NCBI GenBank assembly: GCA_036013505.1
Contig: CP107851.1
Location: forward strand, 6,532,501 to 6,596,500
Direction: 5' to 3'
Source of the DNA: Streptomyces sp. NBC_00510
Lineage (GTDB): Bacteria > Actinomycetota > Actinomycetes > Streptomycetales > Streptomycetaceae
DNA length: 64,000 nt
Shown here: positions 1 through 8,254 of the stretch, one piece after another
How positions within the stretch are numbered: position 1 is the first letter of the stretch
Layout: every line of letters begins with the position of its first letter
Notes under the pieces: model-generated
The model's database searches: none
The model's input: the letters and a program-made list of their open reading frames with translations, nothing else
Told to the model about the DNA's origin: nothing
Made by a program: the position numbers and the translations under genes

Positions 1-1388
1 GCGTGCCCCGCCAGCCCGCGCGGATGGAACAGCGCGCGCTGCCCGTAGACGGTGCGCCCGGTACCGTCCCGTCCGGACGTCAGCTCCAGCCAGGCCAGGC
101 CCGGCAGCCGCATCTCGGCGCGCAACCGCAGCAGCCGGCCCGGCTCGATCTCCTCCACCCGCCAGAAGTCCAGCGAGTCGCCCACCCGCAGGTGCGTCGC
201 GTCCCGGCGGCCCCGGCGCAGCCCGACCCCGCCCACGAAGCGGTCGAGCCAGCCGCGCACGGCCCAGGCCAGCGGGAAGGAGTACCAGCCGTTGTCGCCG
301 CCGATGCCCTCGATGACCCGCCACAGCGCCTCGGGCGAGGCGTCCACGATCCGTGTCCGGCGGTCGGTGTAGAGGGAGCCGCCCGCCCAGTCAGGGTCCG
401 TCGGCAGCGGGTCGCTCGGCGCGCCGGGCACGGAGGCCGAGGACCAGCGGGTGACCACGTTCGCCTCGCGGATGCGCTGCAGCGCCAGCCGCAGCGCCGC
501 CTCGACGCCGATCATGCCCTCGGGCGGGTCCGGCACCCACGCGGCGATGTCGCGGTCGTGGCAGACCACCTCGTACCGCAGCGACTCCGTCAGGGGCCGC
601 GCGATGCCCGCCGGCACCGGGGTCACCAGCCCCACCCAGTGGCTCGACAGACGCGGCGTCAGCACCGGCACCGGCACGATCAGCCGGTGCGGCAGCCCCG
701 CCACCTCGGCGTACTCCAGCATCATGGCGCGGTAGGTGAGCACGTCCGGGCCGCCGATGTCGAAGGCGCGGCTCACCTCGGGCGGCAGCGTGGCGCAGCC
801 CACGAGGTAGCGCAGCACGTCCCGTACGGCGATCGGCTGGATCCGGGTGCCCACCCAGCGCGGGGTGACCATCACCGGCAGCCGTTCCGTGAGGTAGCGC
901 AGCATCTCGAAGGAGGCCGAGCCGGAGCCGATGATCACCGCCGCCCGCAGCGCCGCCGTCGGCACTCCGGAGGCGAGCAGCACCCGGCCCACCTCGGCGC
1001 GTGAGCGCAGGTGCGGCGACAGCTCCCGTTCGGGCACCCCGGCGGGGGTCAGACCGCCCAGGTACACGATCCGCCGCACGCCCGCGGCCTTCGCCCGGGA
1101 CCCGAAGACCTCCGCGGCCTCCCGGTCGGTCCGCTCGAAGTCCCCTCCGCTGCCCAGGGCGTGGACGAGGTAGTACGCGACGTCCACGCCCTCCATGGCC
1201 GCCCGCACCGAGTCGGGGTCGGTGACGTCGCCCCGGACGACCTCCACCTCGCCCGACCACGGGTGGTCGCGCAGCTTGCCGGGCGTACGGGCCAGGCAGC
1301 GCACTCGGTGCCCGGCCTCCAGCAGTTCGGGGACGAGCCGGCCGCCGATGTAGCCGGTCGCGCCCGTCACCAGGCAGGTGAGGCTCAT
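1..1388 (-). CDS. SDR-type NAD(P)-binding protein with C-terminal DUF2867-like domain, 3' end outside window
   Basis: An atypical short-chain dehydrogenase: the N-terminus carries the Rossmann dinucleotide motif GATGYIGG (residues 9-16) followed by a complex-I-subunit/NmrA-like fold. The visible C-terminal part, including the segment RIVDASPEALWRVIEG, matches the DUF2867 (SRPBCC-like, lipid-pocket) domain that often follows such Rossmann domains. 462 residues are visible and the stop lies beyond the window edge. The ATG at 1386-1388 overlaps the stop of the 69-aa gene upstream (ATGA), so it is the third gene of a coupled operon. The substrate is not known; the SigK-like lipid-modification context suggests a role in membrane-lipid or redox stress, which is inference. 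Confidence 0.85.
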   Translation of the reverse strand, partial: MSLTCLVTGATGYIGGRLVPELLEAGHRVRCLARTPGKLRDHPWSGEVEVVRGDVTDPDSVRAAMEGVDVAYYLVHALGSGGDFERTDREAAEVFGSRAKAAGVRRIVYLGGLTPAGVPERELSPHLRSRAEVGRVLLASGVPTAALRAAVIIGSGSASFEMLRYLTERLPVMVTPRWVGTRIQPIAVRDVLRYLVGCATLPPEVSRAFDIGGPDVLTYRAMMLEYAEVAGLPHRLIVPVPVLTPRLSSHWVGLVTPVPAGIARPLTESLRYEVVCHDRDIAAWVPDPPEGMIGVEAALRLALQRIREANVVTRWSSASVPGAPSDPLPTDPDWAGGSLYTDRRTRIVDASPEALWRVIEGIGGDNGWYSFPLAWAVRGWLDRFVGGVGLRRGRRDATHLRVGDSLDFWRVEEIEPGRLLRLRAEMRLPGLAWLELTSGRDGTGRTVYGQRALFHPRGLAGH

Positions 1389-1594
1389 CGCGGGCTCCCG
1401 GCGTCGCGGGCGAAGGGGCCGGCCGTCGGCTCGGGCGGCAGCAGGGTGCGCAGCAGCGCCGCCAGTGCCGTCAGCGCGGCCGTGATCAGGAGCGGCAGGA
1501 GCGGCAGAAGCGGCGCCCCGGCGTGGCGCGGGGCCGGCGCGGTGCCCGGCGGCCCCGCCACCGGCCGGGCGTCCGTTCGCAGGCGCAGGCTCAT
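1385..1594 (-). CDS. small single-span membrane protein, 69 aa
   Basis: A small gene held between two larger ones by ATGA overlaps on both sides: its ATG (1592-1594) overlaps the hydrolase stop and its TGA overlaps the SDR start. The N-terminus is Arg- and Pro-rich, residues about 27-52 are a Leu/Ala-rich hydrophobic stretch long enough for one membrane span, and the tail is charged. No family is recognised. Double translational coupling argues that it is a real gene. It may anchor or regulate one of its neighbours, which is inference. Confidence 0.6.
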   Translation of the reverse strand: MSLRLRTDARPVAGPPGTAPAPRHAGAPLLPLLPLLITAALTALAALLRTLLPPEPTAGPFARDAGSPR

Positions 1595-2301
1595 CGCGCT
1601 CCCTCCGTTCCCGGGGCGGTCAGCGCGCCCGCCACCTCCGGCGGCAGCGGACGCAGCCGCAGCAGCCCGGCGACCAGGCGCGCCGTCAGGGCGTGCCAGG
1701 TCCCGGCACCGCGCAGCATCGCGTGGTCGCCGCCCGGCACCACCAGGTGACAGGCCTGGGCGCCCGCCGCCCGCGCCCGGTCCGCCAGGGTCAGCGAGCC
1801 GGCCGGATCGGTGACCCGGTCCCGGTCGCCGTGCAGCAGCACCAGACGGCGCCCCGCCAGATGCCCCACCGGCTCGTCCTCGGGACACCACGGCGCCAGC
1901 CCCACGACCGCGCCCACCAGCGGATGACCGGCCACGCGCAGCGCCGCCCGGCCGCCCATCGAGTGCCCCACCAGCACCACGGGCACCTCCCCGGCGCGTT
2001 GCCGCAGTGCCTCCAGCGCCCGCAGGGCGTCCCGCGCCGCGTCCTCCCGCCCGCCGTTCCAGCCGCGGTGCCGGTAGCGGACCCCGGCCAGCGCCACCGC
2101 GTGCCCGGCGGTGGCCCGGCCGATCGCACGGACGAAGGGACGCATCCGGGCCCCCGGCAGATTCCACGGCGGGGGCGGTTCCAGGCCCTCCGCACGGCCG
2201 CCGTGCAGCACCAGGACGGCGGCGCGCGGCCGCTGGGGCAGCTCGTACGGGACCAGCGCCGGACGTGGCGTACCGCCGCCCGCTTCGTCACCGTACGTCA
2301 T
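1591..2301 (-). CDS. alpha/beta hydrolase (dienelactone-hydrolase/esterase-like)
   Basis: A 236-aa alpha/beta hydrolase fold protein. The nucleophile elbow GHSMGG is at residues 112-117 (Ser114), the acid is in LHGDRD (Asp159 or Asp161) and the catalytic His is in GGDHAML (His193). The oxyanion HGG segment is near residue 33. There is no signal peptide, so it should be cytoplasmic. It is the first gene of a three-gene minus-strand operon (hydrolase, 69-aa membrane peptide, SDR-DUF2867 protein) divergent from the FAD-oxidoreductase operon, and a SigK-like promoter candidate precedes it. The ester substrate is unknown; a lipid is plausible from context. Confidence 0.85.
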   Translation of the reverse strand: MTYGDEAGGGTPRPALVPYELPQRPRAAVLVLHGGRAEGLEPPPPWNLPGARMRPFVRAIGRATAGHAVALAGVRYRHRGWNGGREDAARDALRALEALRQRAGEVPVVLVGHSMGGRAALRVAGHPLVGAVVGLAPWCPEDEPVGHLAGRRLVLLHGDRDRVTDPAGSLTLADRARAAGAQACHLVVPGGDHAMLRGAGTWHALTARLVAGLLRLRPLPPEVAGALTAPGTEGAR

Positions 2302-2380
2302 CGGATCGCCCCTCTCGTGCGCTCTCCGTCATTATCGGCCGCCCTCCGTGACGACGCCCGTCACGTGCGTCCACCCATGG

Positions 2381-2408
2381 ATTCGCGGCCGCCCGCCCGG
2401 CGGATTGC
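2381..2408 (-). promoter_or_regulatory. candidate SigK-like ECF promoter for the hydrolase/SDR operon
   Basis: Read on the minus strand: GCAATC, 16 nt, GCGAAT. This differs by one base per hexamer from the site upstream of the ECF sigma gene (CCAATC, 16 nt, CCGAAT), and the spacing is identical. It lies about 80 nt upstream of the hydrolase start. Assignment is by similarity only. Confidence 0.5.
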
Positions 2409-2416
2409 CGCACCGA

Positions 2417-2444
2417 CCAATCCCTCCCGCCGCGGGCTCCGAAC
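2417..2444 (+). promoter_or_regulatory. candidate SigK-like ECF promoter for the FAD/DUF1365/CFA operon
   Basis: CCAATC (2417-2422), 16 nt, CCGAAC (2439-2444), placed 37 nt before the GTG start of the FAD oxidoreductase. The -35 and the spacing are identical to the site in front of the sigma gene at 11670-11697. It also resembles the mycobacterial SigK consensus (CCATCC, 16-17 nt, CCGAAT). Confidence 0.6.
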
Positions 2445-2481
2445 CACCAGCAGGGAGAGGACCGCGACGAAGGGACGGGAC

Positions 2482-3753
2482 GTGACCGAAGCAAGGCGAA
2501 GGGTGGCCGTCGTGGGCAGCGGCGTCGCCGGGCTCACCGCCGCCTACCTGCTGCAACGGCACTGCGACGTGTCGCTGTTCGAGGCCGACGACCGGCTCGG
2601 CGGGCACGCCCACACACACGACGTACCCTCCTGCGACGGCCGGGTGACCGCCGTCGACACCGGCTTCATCGTCCACAACGAGCGCACCTACCCCACCCTG
2701 CTGAGGATCTTCGCCGAACTCGGCGTCCCCACGCAGGAGTCCGAGATGAGCATGTCCGTGCGCTGCGAGGGCTGCGGCCTGGAGTACGCGGGCGCGCGTG
2801 GCCCCTCGGGGATCTTCGCGCAACCGCGCAACGCGCTGCGCCCGGCCTATCTGCGTATGCTGGCCGAAGTGCCCCGATTCCACCGCCTGGCCCGGCGGCT
2901 GCTCGCGGAGGGCGGTTCCGACGACACCACCACGCTGGGGGAGTTCCTCGGCGCGGGGGAGTTCTCGGCGTACTTCACGGCCCACTTCACGACCCCGCTG
3001 GTGGCCTGCGTCTGGTCCTGCTCGCCGCGGACCGCGGCGCACTACCCGGCGGTCTACCTCTTCCGGTTCCTCGACCACCACGGGATGCTCTCGGTGGGCG
3101 GCTCACCCACCTGGCGGACCGTCACCGGCGGATCACGCGTCTACGTCGAGCGCATCGTCAAACGGCTCACCGCGATCCGTACCGCCACCCCCGTACGCGC
3201 CCTGCGCCGGCACGCCGACGGCGCCGACGTCGTCACGGACGACGGGGAGACCGAGACGTACGACGCGGTGGTCGTCGCCACCCACCCCGACCAGGCACTA
3301 CGGCTGCTCGCCGACCCCACCGCGGAGGAGCGCCGGGTGCTCGGCGCCATCCCGTACTCCAGCAACCCGACGCTGCTGCACACCGACACCACGCTGCTGC
3401 CCCGCAGCCGCGGCGCCCGCGCCTCGTGGAACTACCTCATGCCCACCTGCGCCCCCGACCCCGGCGGGGTCCGCGTCAGCTACGACATGAACCGCCTCCA
3501 GCGGCTGGACACCCCCGAGCGCTACGTCGTCACCCTCGGCGAAGAGGAACGCGTCGACCCCGCCCGGGTGCTCGCCCGCATGGTGTACGAACACCCCGTC
3601 TACACCCCCGCGTCGCTGGCCGCGCGACGGCGGCTGCCGGCCCTCGCGACCCCCGTCACCGCCTTCGCCGGGGCGTACCACGGCTGGGGCTTCCACGAGG
3701 ACGGCTGCCGCTCCGGCGCCGAGGCCGCCCGCCACCTGGGGGCGCGATGGTGA
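2482..3753 (+). CDS. FAD-dependent amine-oxidase-like oxidoreductase
   Basis: A 423-aa flavoprotein of the NAD(P)-binding/amine oxidase superfamily. The FAD-binding GxGxxG (GSGVAG, residues 12-17) is followed by the acidic end of the second strand (FEADDRLGG). The C-terminal GWGFHEDGCRSG segment is typical of this family. GTG at 2482 is chosen because it follows an AGGGACGG ribosome site and starts 7 residues before the nucleotide-binding strand. It heads a tightly coupled operon with DUF1365, two CFA-type methyltransferases and DUF1295. The same order (FAD enzyme, DUF1365, ufaA1, DUF1295, sigK, rskA) is known in Mycobacterium tuberculosis. A role in desaturating or reducing methylated acyl chains is inferred. 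Confidence 0.9.
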   Translation: MTEARRRVAVVGSGVAGLTAAYLLQRHCDVSLFEADDRLGGHAHTHDVPSCDGRVTAVDTGFIVHNERTYPTLLRIFAELGVPTQESEMSMSVRCEGCGLEYAGARGPSGIFAQPRNALRPAYLRMLAEVPRFHRLARRLLAEGGSDDTTTLGEFLGAGEFSAYFTAHFTTPLVACVWSCSPRTAAHYPAVYLFRFLDHHGMLSVGGSPTWRTVTGGSRVYVERIVKRLTAIRTATPVRALRRHADGADVVTDDGETETYDAVVVATHPDQALRLLADPTAEERRVLGAIPYSSNPTLLHTDTTLLPRSRGARASWNYLMPTCAPDPGGVRVSYDMNRLQRLDTPERYVVTLGEEERVDPARVLARMVYEHPVYTPASLAARRRLPALATPVTAFAGAYHGWGFHEDGCRSGAEAARHLGARW

Positions 3754-4502
3754 CCCCCGCGGGCCTGCCGCCGCAGGTGCCCGCCCTGTACGAGTGCACG
3801 ATCACCCACGTGCGCACCGATCCGCTGCGGCACGCCTTCACCCACCGCACCTACATGTGGCTGACCGACCCCGCCCGGCCGCCCCGGCTCCCCGCCGCGC
3901 TGCGCCCGCTCGCCCGCTTCGACCCCCGCGACCACTTCGGCGGCCGGCACCCGACCGTACGGGCCGCCCTCGACGCCTGGCTCGCCGCGCAGGGCGTCGA
4001 CCTGCACGGAGGCCCGGTCCGGATGCTCAGCCACGCCCGGGTCCTCGGCCACGTGTTCAACCCGCTGACCCTGTACTGGTGCCACGACCGGGACGGCGCC
4101 CTCCTGTGCGTGGTCGCCGAGGTCCACAACACCTACGGGGAACGGCACGCCTACCTGCTGCGCACCGACGGACGCGACACCGCCCACGTCGCCAAGGACT
4201 TCTACGTCTCCCCGTTCCTCCCCGTCGACGGCGGCTACCGCATGCGGCTGCCCGAGCCGCACGACCGGCTCCACCTCACCGTCCACCTGGAACGGCCCGG
4301 CGGCGGCACCCCGTTCACCGCCACCGTGCGCGGCGAGCGGCGTCCGGCCACCGCGCCGGGCCTGCTGCGCGCCGCCGCCCGCCACCCCTGGTCCACGGCC
4401 GCGGTGTCGGCCGGCATCCGCCGGCACGGCATCCGGCTGCTGCTGCGCGGACTGCCCGTGCAGCCCCGTCCCGTCCACGCGCCCCAGGAGGGTTTCGAGT
4501 GA
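3747..4502 (+). CDS. DUF1365 family protein
   Basis: 251 aa matching DUF1365, with family landmarks YECTITHVRTDPLRHAFTHR near the N-terminus, HARVLGHVFNPLTLYWCHD in the middle and VAKDFYVSPF in the second half. The ATG at 3747 overlaps the FAD gene by 7 nt; a GTG at 3750 would give a 4-nt overlap. DUF1365 is almost always found beside an FAD oxidoreductase and a CFA-like methyltransferase. The biochemical role is not established; it may act on or bind lipid intermediates. Confidence 0.9.
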   Translation: MVTPAGLPPQVPALYECTITHVRTDPLRHAFTHRTYMWLTDPARPPRLPAALRPLARFDPRDHFGGRHPTVRAALDAWLAAQGVDLHGGPVRMLSHARVLGHVFNPLTLYWCHDRDGALLCVVAEVHNTYGERHAYLLRTDGRDTAHVAKDFYVSPFLPVDGGYRMRLPEPHDRLHLTVHLERPGGGTPFTATVRGERRPATAPGLLRAAARHPWSTAAVSAGIRRHGIRLLLRGLPVQPRPVHAPQEGFE

Positions 4503-5779
4503 CCATGTCCACCACGTCCGTCCCACTCTCCGCTTCCGCACCCGCCGCCGGCGTGGACCCCCGCCGCTGGCCGGACGTCGCCGCGCCGCCACGGTGCTCA
4601 CGGCTGCGTGCCGCCGTCGCCGGTGCCGTGCTGCGACGTGCCCTGAGCGGGCTCCCGCTGCGCTGCCGGCTCGGCGACGGCGGCCCGGTCCTCGGCACGG
4701 GCGGTCCCACCGTGCTGATCGCCGACCCCGAGGTCTTCCACCGCCGCGTCGGCACCGGAGGACTCATCGGCTTCGGCGAGTCCTACATGGCCGGCGAATG
4801 GGACGCGCCGGACCTGCCGGCCGTCCTCACCGTGCTCGCCTCGCACGTCACCGAGCTCGTCCCCCGGCCGCTGCAGCGGCTGCGCGCCCTGTGGGCACAC
4901 CGGCAGCCCACCGAGCGGCGCAACACCCTCGACGGCGCCCGCGGCAACATCCACGCCCACTACGACCTGTCCAACGAGCTCTTCGCCCTCTTCCTCGACG
5001 AGACCCTCACCTACTCCTCGGCCGTCTTCCGCGGCTTCCCCGCCCGGCGCGCCCAGCTGGCCGCCGCACAGCACCGCAAGATCGACCGGCTGCTCGACCT
5101 GGCGGGCGTCGGCGAGGGCACCCGGCTGCTGGAGATCGGCACCGGCTGGGGAGAACTCGCCGTCCGCGCCGCCCGCCGCGGCGCCGAGGTCGTCTCCGTG
5201 ACCCTCTCCGAGGAACAGCGCCGGCTCGCCACGGCCCGGATCGCCGCCGCGGGGCAGCAGGACCGGGCCACCGTCCGGCTGCGCGACTACCGGCAGGTGA
5301 CCGGGAGCTACGACGCCATCGTCAGCGTCGAGATGATCGAGGCCGTCGGCGCCGAGTACTGGCCGGTGTACTTCACCGCCCTGGACCGGCTGCTCGCCCC
5401 CGGCGGCACGGTCGCGCTCCAGGCGATCACCATGCCCGACGAGCGCATGCTCGCCACCCGCGACACCCACACCTGGATGCAGAAGTACGTCTTCCCCGGC
5501 GGGCTCATCCCCTCCCTGGAGGCGATCGAGCGGACCCTCGACGAGCACACTGCGCTGCGCGTCACCTCCTGCGACGGCTTCGGACCGCACTACGCCGAGA
5601 CGCTGCGGCTGTGGCGCGAGCGCTTCACCGAACGCGCCGCCGACGTCGCCGCCCTCGGCTTCGACGAGACCTTCCGCCGCATGTGGACCCTCTACCTCGC
5701 CTACTCCGAGGCCGGCTTCCGCTCCGGCTACCTCGACGTGTGCCAACTGCGCCTGACCCGGGGGGAGACCGCCAGGTGA
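4499..5779 (+). CDS. CFA-synthase-family SAM methyltransferase 1 (UfaA1-like)
   Basis: A 426-aa cyclopropane-fatty-acyl-phospholipid synthase family methyltransferase expected to methylate unsaturated phospholipid acyl chains with SAM. Visible motifs are HYDLSNELF (154-162), SAM motif I LEIGTGWGE (211-219), and the downstream SVEMIEAVG and TWMQKYVFPGG segments. Motif I has GTG where the second copy has the classical GCG. GTG at 4499 is preferred because AGGAGG lies 7 nt upstream and it makes a GTGA overlap with DUF1365; ATG 4505 is the alternative. In the M. tuberculosis SigK operon the equivalent gene is ufaA1. Confidence 0.92.
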   Translation: MTMSTTSVPLSASAPAAGVDPRRWPDVAAPPRCSRLRAAVAGAVLRRALSGLPLRCRLGDGGPVLGTGGPTVLIADPEVFHRRVGTGGLIGFGESYMAGEWDAPDLPAVLTVLASHVTELVPRPLQRLRALWAHRQPTERRNTLDGARGNIHAHYDLSNELFALFLDETLTYSSAVFRGFPARRAQLAAAQHRKIDRLLDLAGVGEGTRLLEIGTGWGELAVRAARRGAEVVSVTLSEEQRRLATARIAAAGQQDRATVRLRDYRQVTGSYDAIVSVEMIEAVGAEYWPVYFTALDRLLAPGGTVALQAITMPDERMLATRDTHTWMQKYVFPGGLIPSLEAIERTLDEHTALRVTSCDGFGPHYAETLRLWRERFTERAADVAALGFDETFRRMWTLYLAYSEAGFRSGYLDVCQLRLTRGETAR

Positions 5780-7062
5780 AGGGCGCCGCGGACACCCTCG
5801 CCCCGCTGCTGGAGCAGTTCACCGGCGGCCCGCTGCCCGTGCGGCTGCGGGCCTGGGACGGCAGCACCGCCGGGCCGCGCGACGCCCCCGTGGTCGTCCT
5901 GCGCTCCCGGCGCGCGCTGCGAAGACTCCTGTGGCAGCCCGGCGAACTCGGCCTCGCCGAGGCGTACATCACCGGGGACATCGACGTGCGCGGCGACCTC
6001 ACCGAAGGCCTGCGCGCCGCGTGGCACGCGGCACGCGACGGCGGGCTGCGCCCTCCCCGGCTCAGCGCGGCCGACCGGCTCCGCGCCGCCGGCGTCGCCG
6101 TACGGCTCGGCGCGGTCGGCCCCCGCCCGCCCGCCCCGCGCGGACGCGCCCGGCTGAACGGCACCCCGCACACCAGGGGCCGCGACCGGGCCGCCATCAG
6201 CCACCACTACGACCTGTCCAACGACTTCTACGAACTCCTCCTCGACGCCTCCATGGCCTACTCCTGCGGCTACTGGACCCGCCACGACGACCCGTCGTAC
6301 GGCCTCGCCGACGCCCAGCGCGACAAGCTCGAACTCATCTGCCGCAAGCTGGACCTGCGCCCCGGCATGCGGCTGCTCGACATCGGCTGCGGCTGGGGCG
6401 CGCTCGCCCTGTACGCCGCGCAGACCCACCGCGCGCAGGTCCACGCGGTCACCCTCTCCCGCGCCCAGCGGGACTTCGTACGGGACCGGATCCGCGAACG
6501 CGGCCTGGAGCAGTACGTCACCGTCGAACTGCGCGACTCCCGCGACCTGGAGGGCAGCGGCGGCTACGAGGCGGTCACCGCGATCGAGATGGGCGAGCAC
6601 GTCGGCGACGAGCACTACCCGCGGTTCGCCGGCGCGATCCACCGCATGCTGCGCCCCCGGGGCAGGGCGCTGGTGCAGCAGATGTCCCGCGGCCGCGTCG
6701 CCCCCGGTGGCGGCGCCTTCATCGAGACGTACATCGCCCCCGACATGCACATGCGCCCGCTCGGCCGGACCGTGGCGCTGCTGGAGGACGCGGGCCTGGA
6801 GGTGCGGGCGGTGGAGTCCCTGCGCGAGCACTACGTCCACACGGTGCGGGCCTGGCTGGCCACCCTGGAGCGGCGCTGGTCCGACGTCGTCCTCCTGGCC
6901 GGCGAGGAGACCGCCCGCGTGTGGCGGCTGTACCTGGCGGGCGGGGCGCTGGCCTTCGCCGAACGCCGCATGGGCGTCGACCAGATCCTCGCCGTCCGGC
7001 CCGCGGCCGACGGCGCCGGCGGCACGGCCGGCACGCCCGCCGCCTGGTACGCGGGGTGGTGA
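5776..7062 (+). CDS. CFA-synthase-family SAM methyltransferase 2
   Basis: A second, clearly diverged 428-aa CFA-synthase-family protein. The N-terminal lipid-binding region (AEAYITGDIDVRGDL, about 61-75) precedes HHYDLSNDFY (143-152), motif I LDIGCGWGA (201-209) and an EMGEHVGDEHYPRF segment. It ends in an aromatic-rich region, RVWRLYLAGGALAFAERR, like other CFA enzymes. It begins with a GTG overlapping the preceding stop (GTGA), so the two methyltransferases are translationally coupled. Two unlike copies in one operon suggest different substrates or sequential steps (inferred). Confidence 0.92.
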   Translation: MKGAADTLAPLLEQFTGGPLPVRLRAWDGSTAGPRDAPVVVLRSRRALRRLLWQPGELGLAEAYITGDIDVRGDLTEGLRAAWHAARDGGLRPPRLSAADRLRAAGVAVRLGAVGPRPPAPRGRARLNGTPHTRGRDRAAISHHYDLSNDFYELLLDASMAYSCGYWTRHDDPSYGLADAQRDKLELICRKLDLRPGMRLLDIGCGWGALALYAAQTHRAQVHAVTLSRAQRDFVRDRIRERGLEQYVTVELRDSRDLEGSGGYEAVTAIEMGEHVGDEHYPRFAGAIHRMLRPRGRALVQQMSRGRVAPGGGAFIETYIAPDMHMRPLGRTVALLEDAGLEVRAVESLREHYVHTVRAWLATLERRWSDVVLLAGEETARVWRLYLAGGALAFAERRMGVDQILAVRPAADGAGGTAGTPAAWYAGW

Positions 7063-7066
7063 GGCG

Positions 7067-7888
7067 GTGAACGGCTTCCCCTGGGGCGCCTTCGGGGTGG
7101 GCGTGGCAGTGGCGGCCGGGGCCGCGCTCGCCGTCATGCTCGCCACCTTCGCGTTCGCCCTGTCCCGCGGCAGGCACCGCTACGTCGACGTCGCCTGGGG
7201 CGTGGCCTTCACCGCGGTCGCCGGGTCCGCCTACGGCATGTCCGCCGGACACGGCGACCCGGCCCGCCGCGCGCTGGTGCTCGCGCTGACCGCCGTGTGG
7301 GGCCTGCGGCTGGCCGTCCACATCGCCCACCGCGGCCGCGGCCACGGTGAGGACCCCCGCTACGAGGCCTTCCTGGCCAAGGCCCGCGGCAGCCGGGCCG
7401 CCTACGCCCTCCGCGCGGTGTACCTGCTGCAGGGCGCGCTCGTCCTGGTCGTCTCGCTGCCCGTCCAGGCCGCCTCGTACATCCCCGGGCCGCTCGGCCC
7501 GGCGGCCGCGGTCGGCGCGCTGCTCTGGCTCACCGGCCTGCTCTTCGAGGCCGTCGGTGACCACCAGTTGGCCCGGTTCAAGGCCGACCCGGCGCACCGG
7601 GGCAGCATCATGGACCGCGGCCTGTGGAGCTGGACCCGGCACCCCAACTACTTCGGCGACTTCTGCGTCTGGTGGGGGCTGTTCGCGCTGACCTGCGACG
7701 CCTGGCAGGCCGCCGCGGTGTCGGTCGCGTCCCCGCTGCTGATGTCGTACCTGCTGACCCGGGGCAGCGGGAAGGCCCTCCTGGAACGGCACATGGCGGA
7801 CCGCCCCGACTGGGCCGCCTACGCGTCGCGCACCAGCGGCTTCTTCCCCCGGCCCCCGCGCCGGCGCGCCGGCGTTCCGCCGGGGTGA
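7067..7888 (+). CDS. DUF1295 integral membrane protein (steroid 5-alpha-reductase-like)
   Basis: A 273-aa polytopic membrane protein with about six hydrophobic spans and the DUF1295 signature GLWSWTRHPNYFGDF near residues 184-198, shared with steroid-5-alpha-reductase and isoprenylcysteine methyltransferase-type membrane enzymes. The GTG start is 4 nt after the preceding gene. It is the last gene of the FAD-DUF1365-CFA-CFA-DUF1295 operon, as in the mycobacterial SigK locus. It probably reduces or modifies a lipid in the membrane; the reaction is not known. Confidence 0.88.
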   Translation: MNGFPWGAFGVGVAVAAGAALAVMLATFAFALSRGRHRYVDVAWGVAFTAVAGSAYGMSAGHGDPARRALVLALTAVWGLRLAVHIAHRGRGHGEDPRYEAFLAKARGSRAAYALRAVYLLQGALVLVVSLPVQAASYIPGPLGPAAAVGALLWLTGLLFEAVGDHQLARFKADPAHRGSIMDRGLWSWTRHPNYFGDFCVWWGLFALTCDAWQAAAVSVASPLLMSYLLTRGSGKALLERHMADRPDWAAYASRTSGFFPRPPRRRAGVPPG

Positions 7889-8254
7889 CGGGGCGGGGCG
7901 TGACGGTGCCGCCGGTGGCGCCTCGGGGCAGGCGGCCCGGGTGCCCACGCCCCCGGGCGCGGGCGGGGTGTTGCCGGCAGCCCGGGACTTCTCCGGCAGG
8001 CCGCGCGCAGGACGCCGGGCCGGTCGATCGCCGGGGCTCCACCGCCGCCGCGGTTCTCGACCCGCGGGGCACGTGGTGCGGTGGTGATGCGTGGTTCCGC
8101 GTGGGCGGGGTTGGGCGCCGCGTCGAGGCGGGCGATGGGGTGGCCCCCGGCGGGCGGGACTGCCCGCGTGCCGCCCGCCGTGTGTGCCTCGGGGCGGGCG
8201 GCCCGGGTGCTCACGCCCCCGGGCCGTCGCCGCGGCCGTCGACCCGCGGGGCGG
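7889..8254. repeat. 366-nt convergent spacer with two 39-nt direct repeats
   Basis: There is no credible gene between the DUF1295 stop and the photolyase stop. It holds a 39-nt direct repeat at 7920-7958 and 8186-8224 (37 of 39 identical, beginning GCCTCGGGGC). Shorter related blocks (CGACCCGCGGGGC) near 8056 and 8237 suggest that a larger noncoding unit was duplicated and has decayed. Confidence 0.6.
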
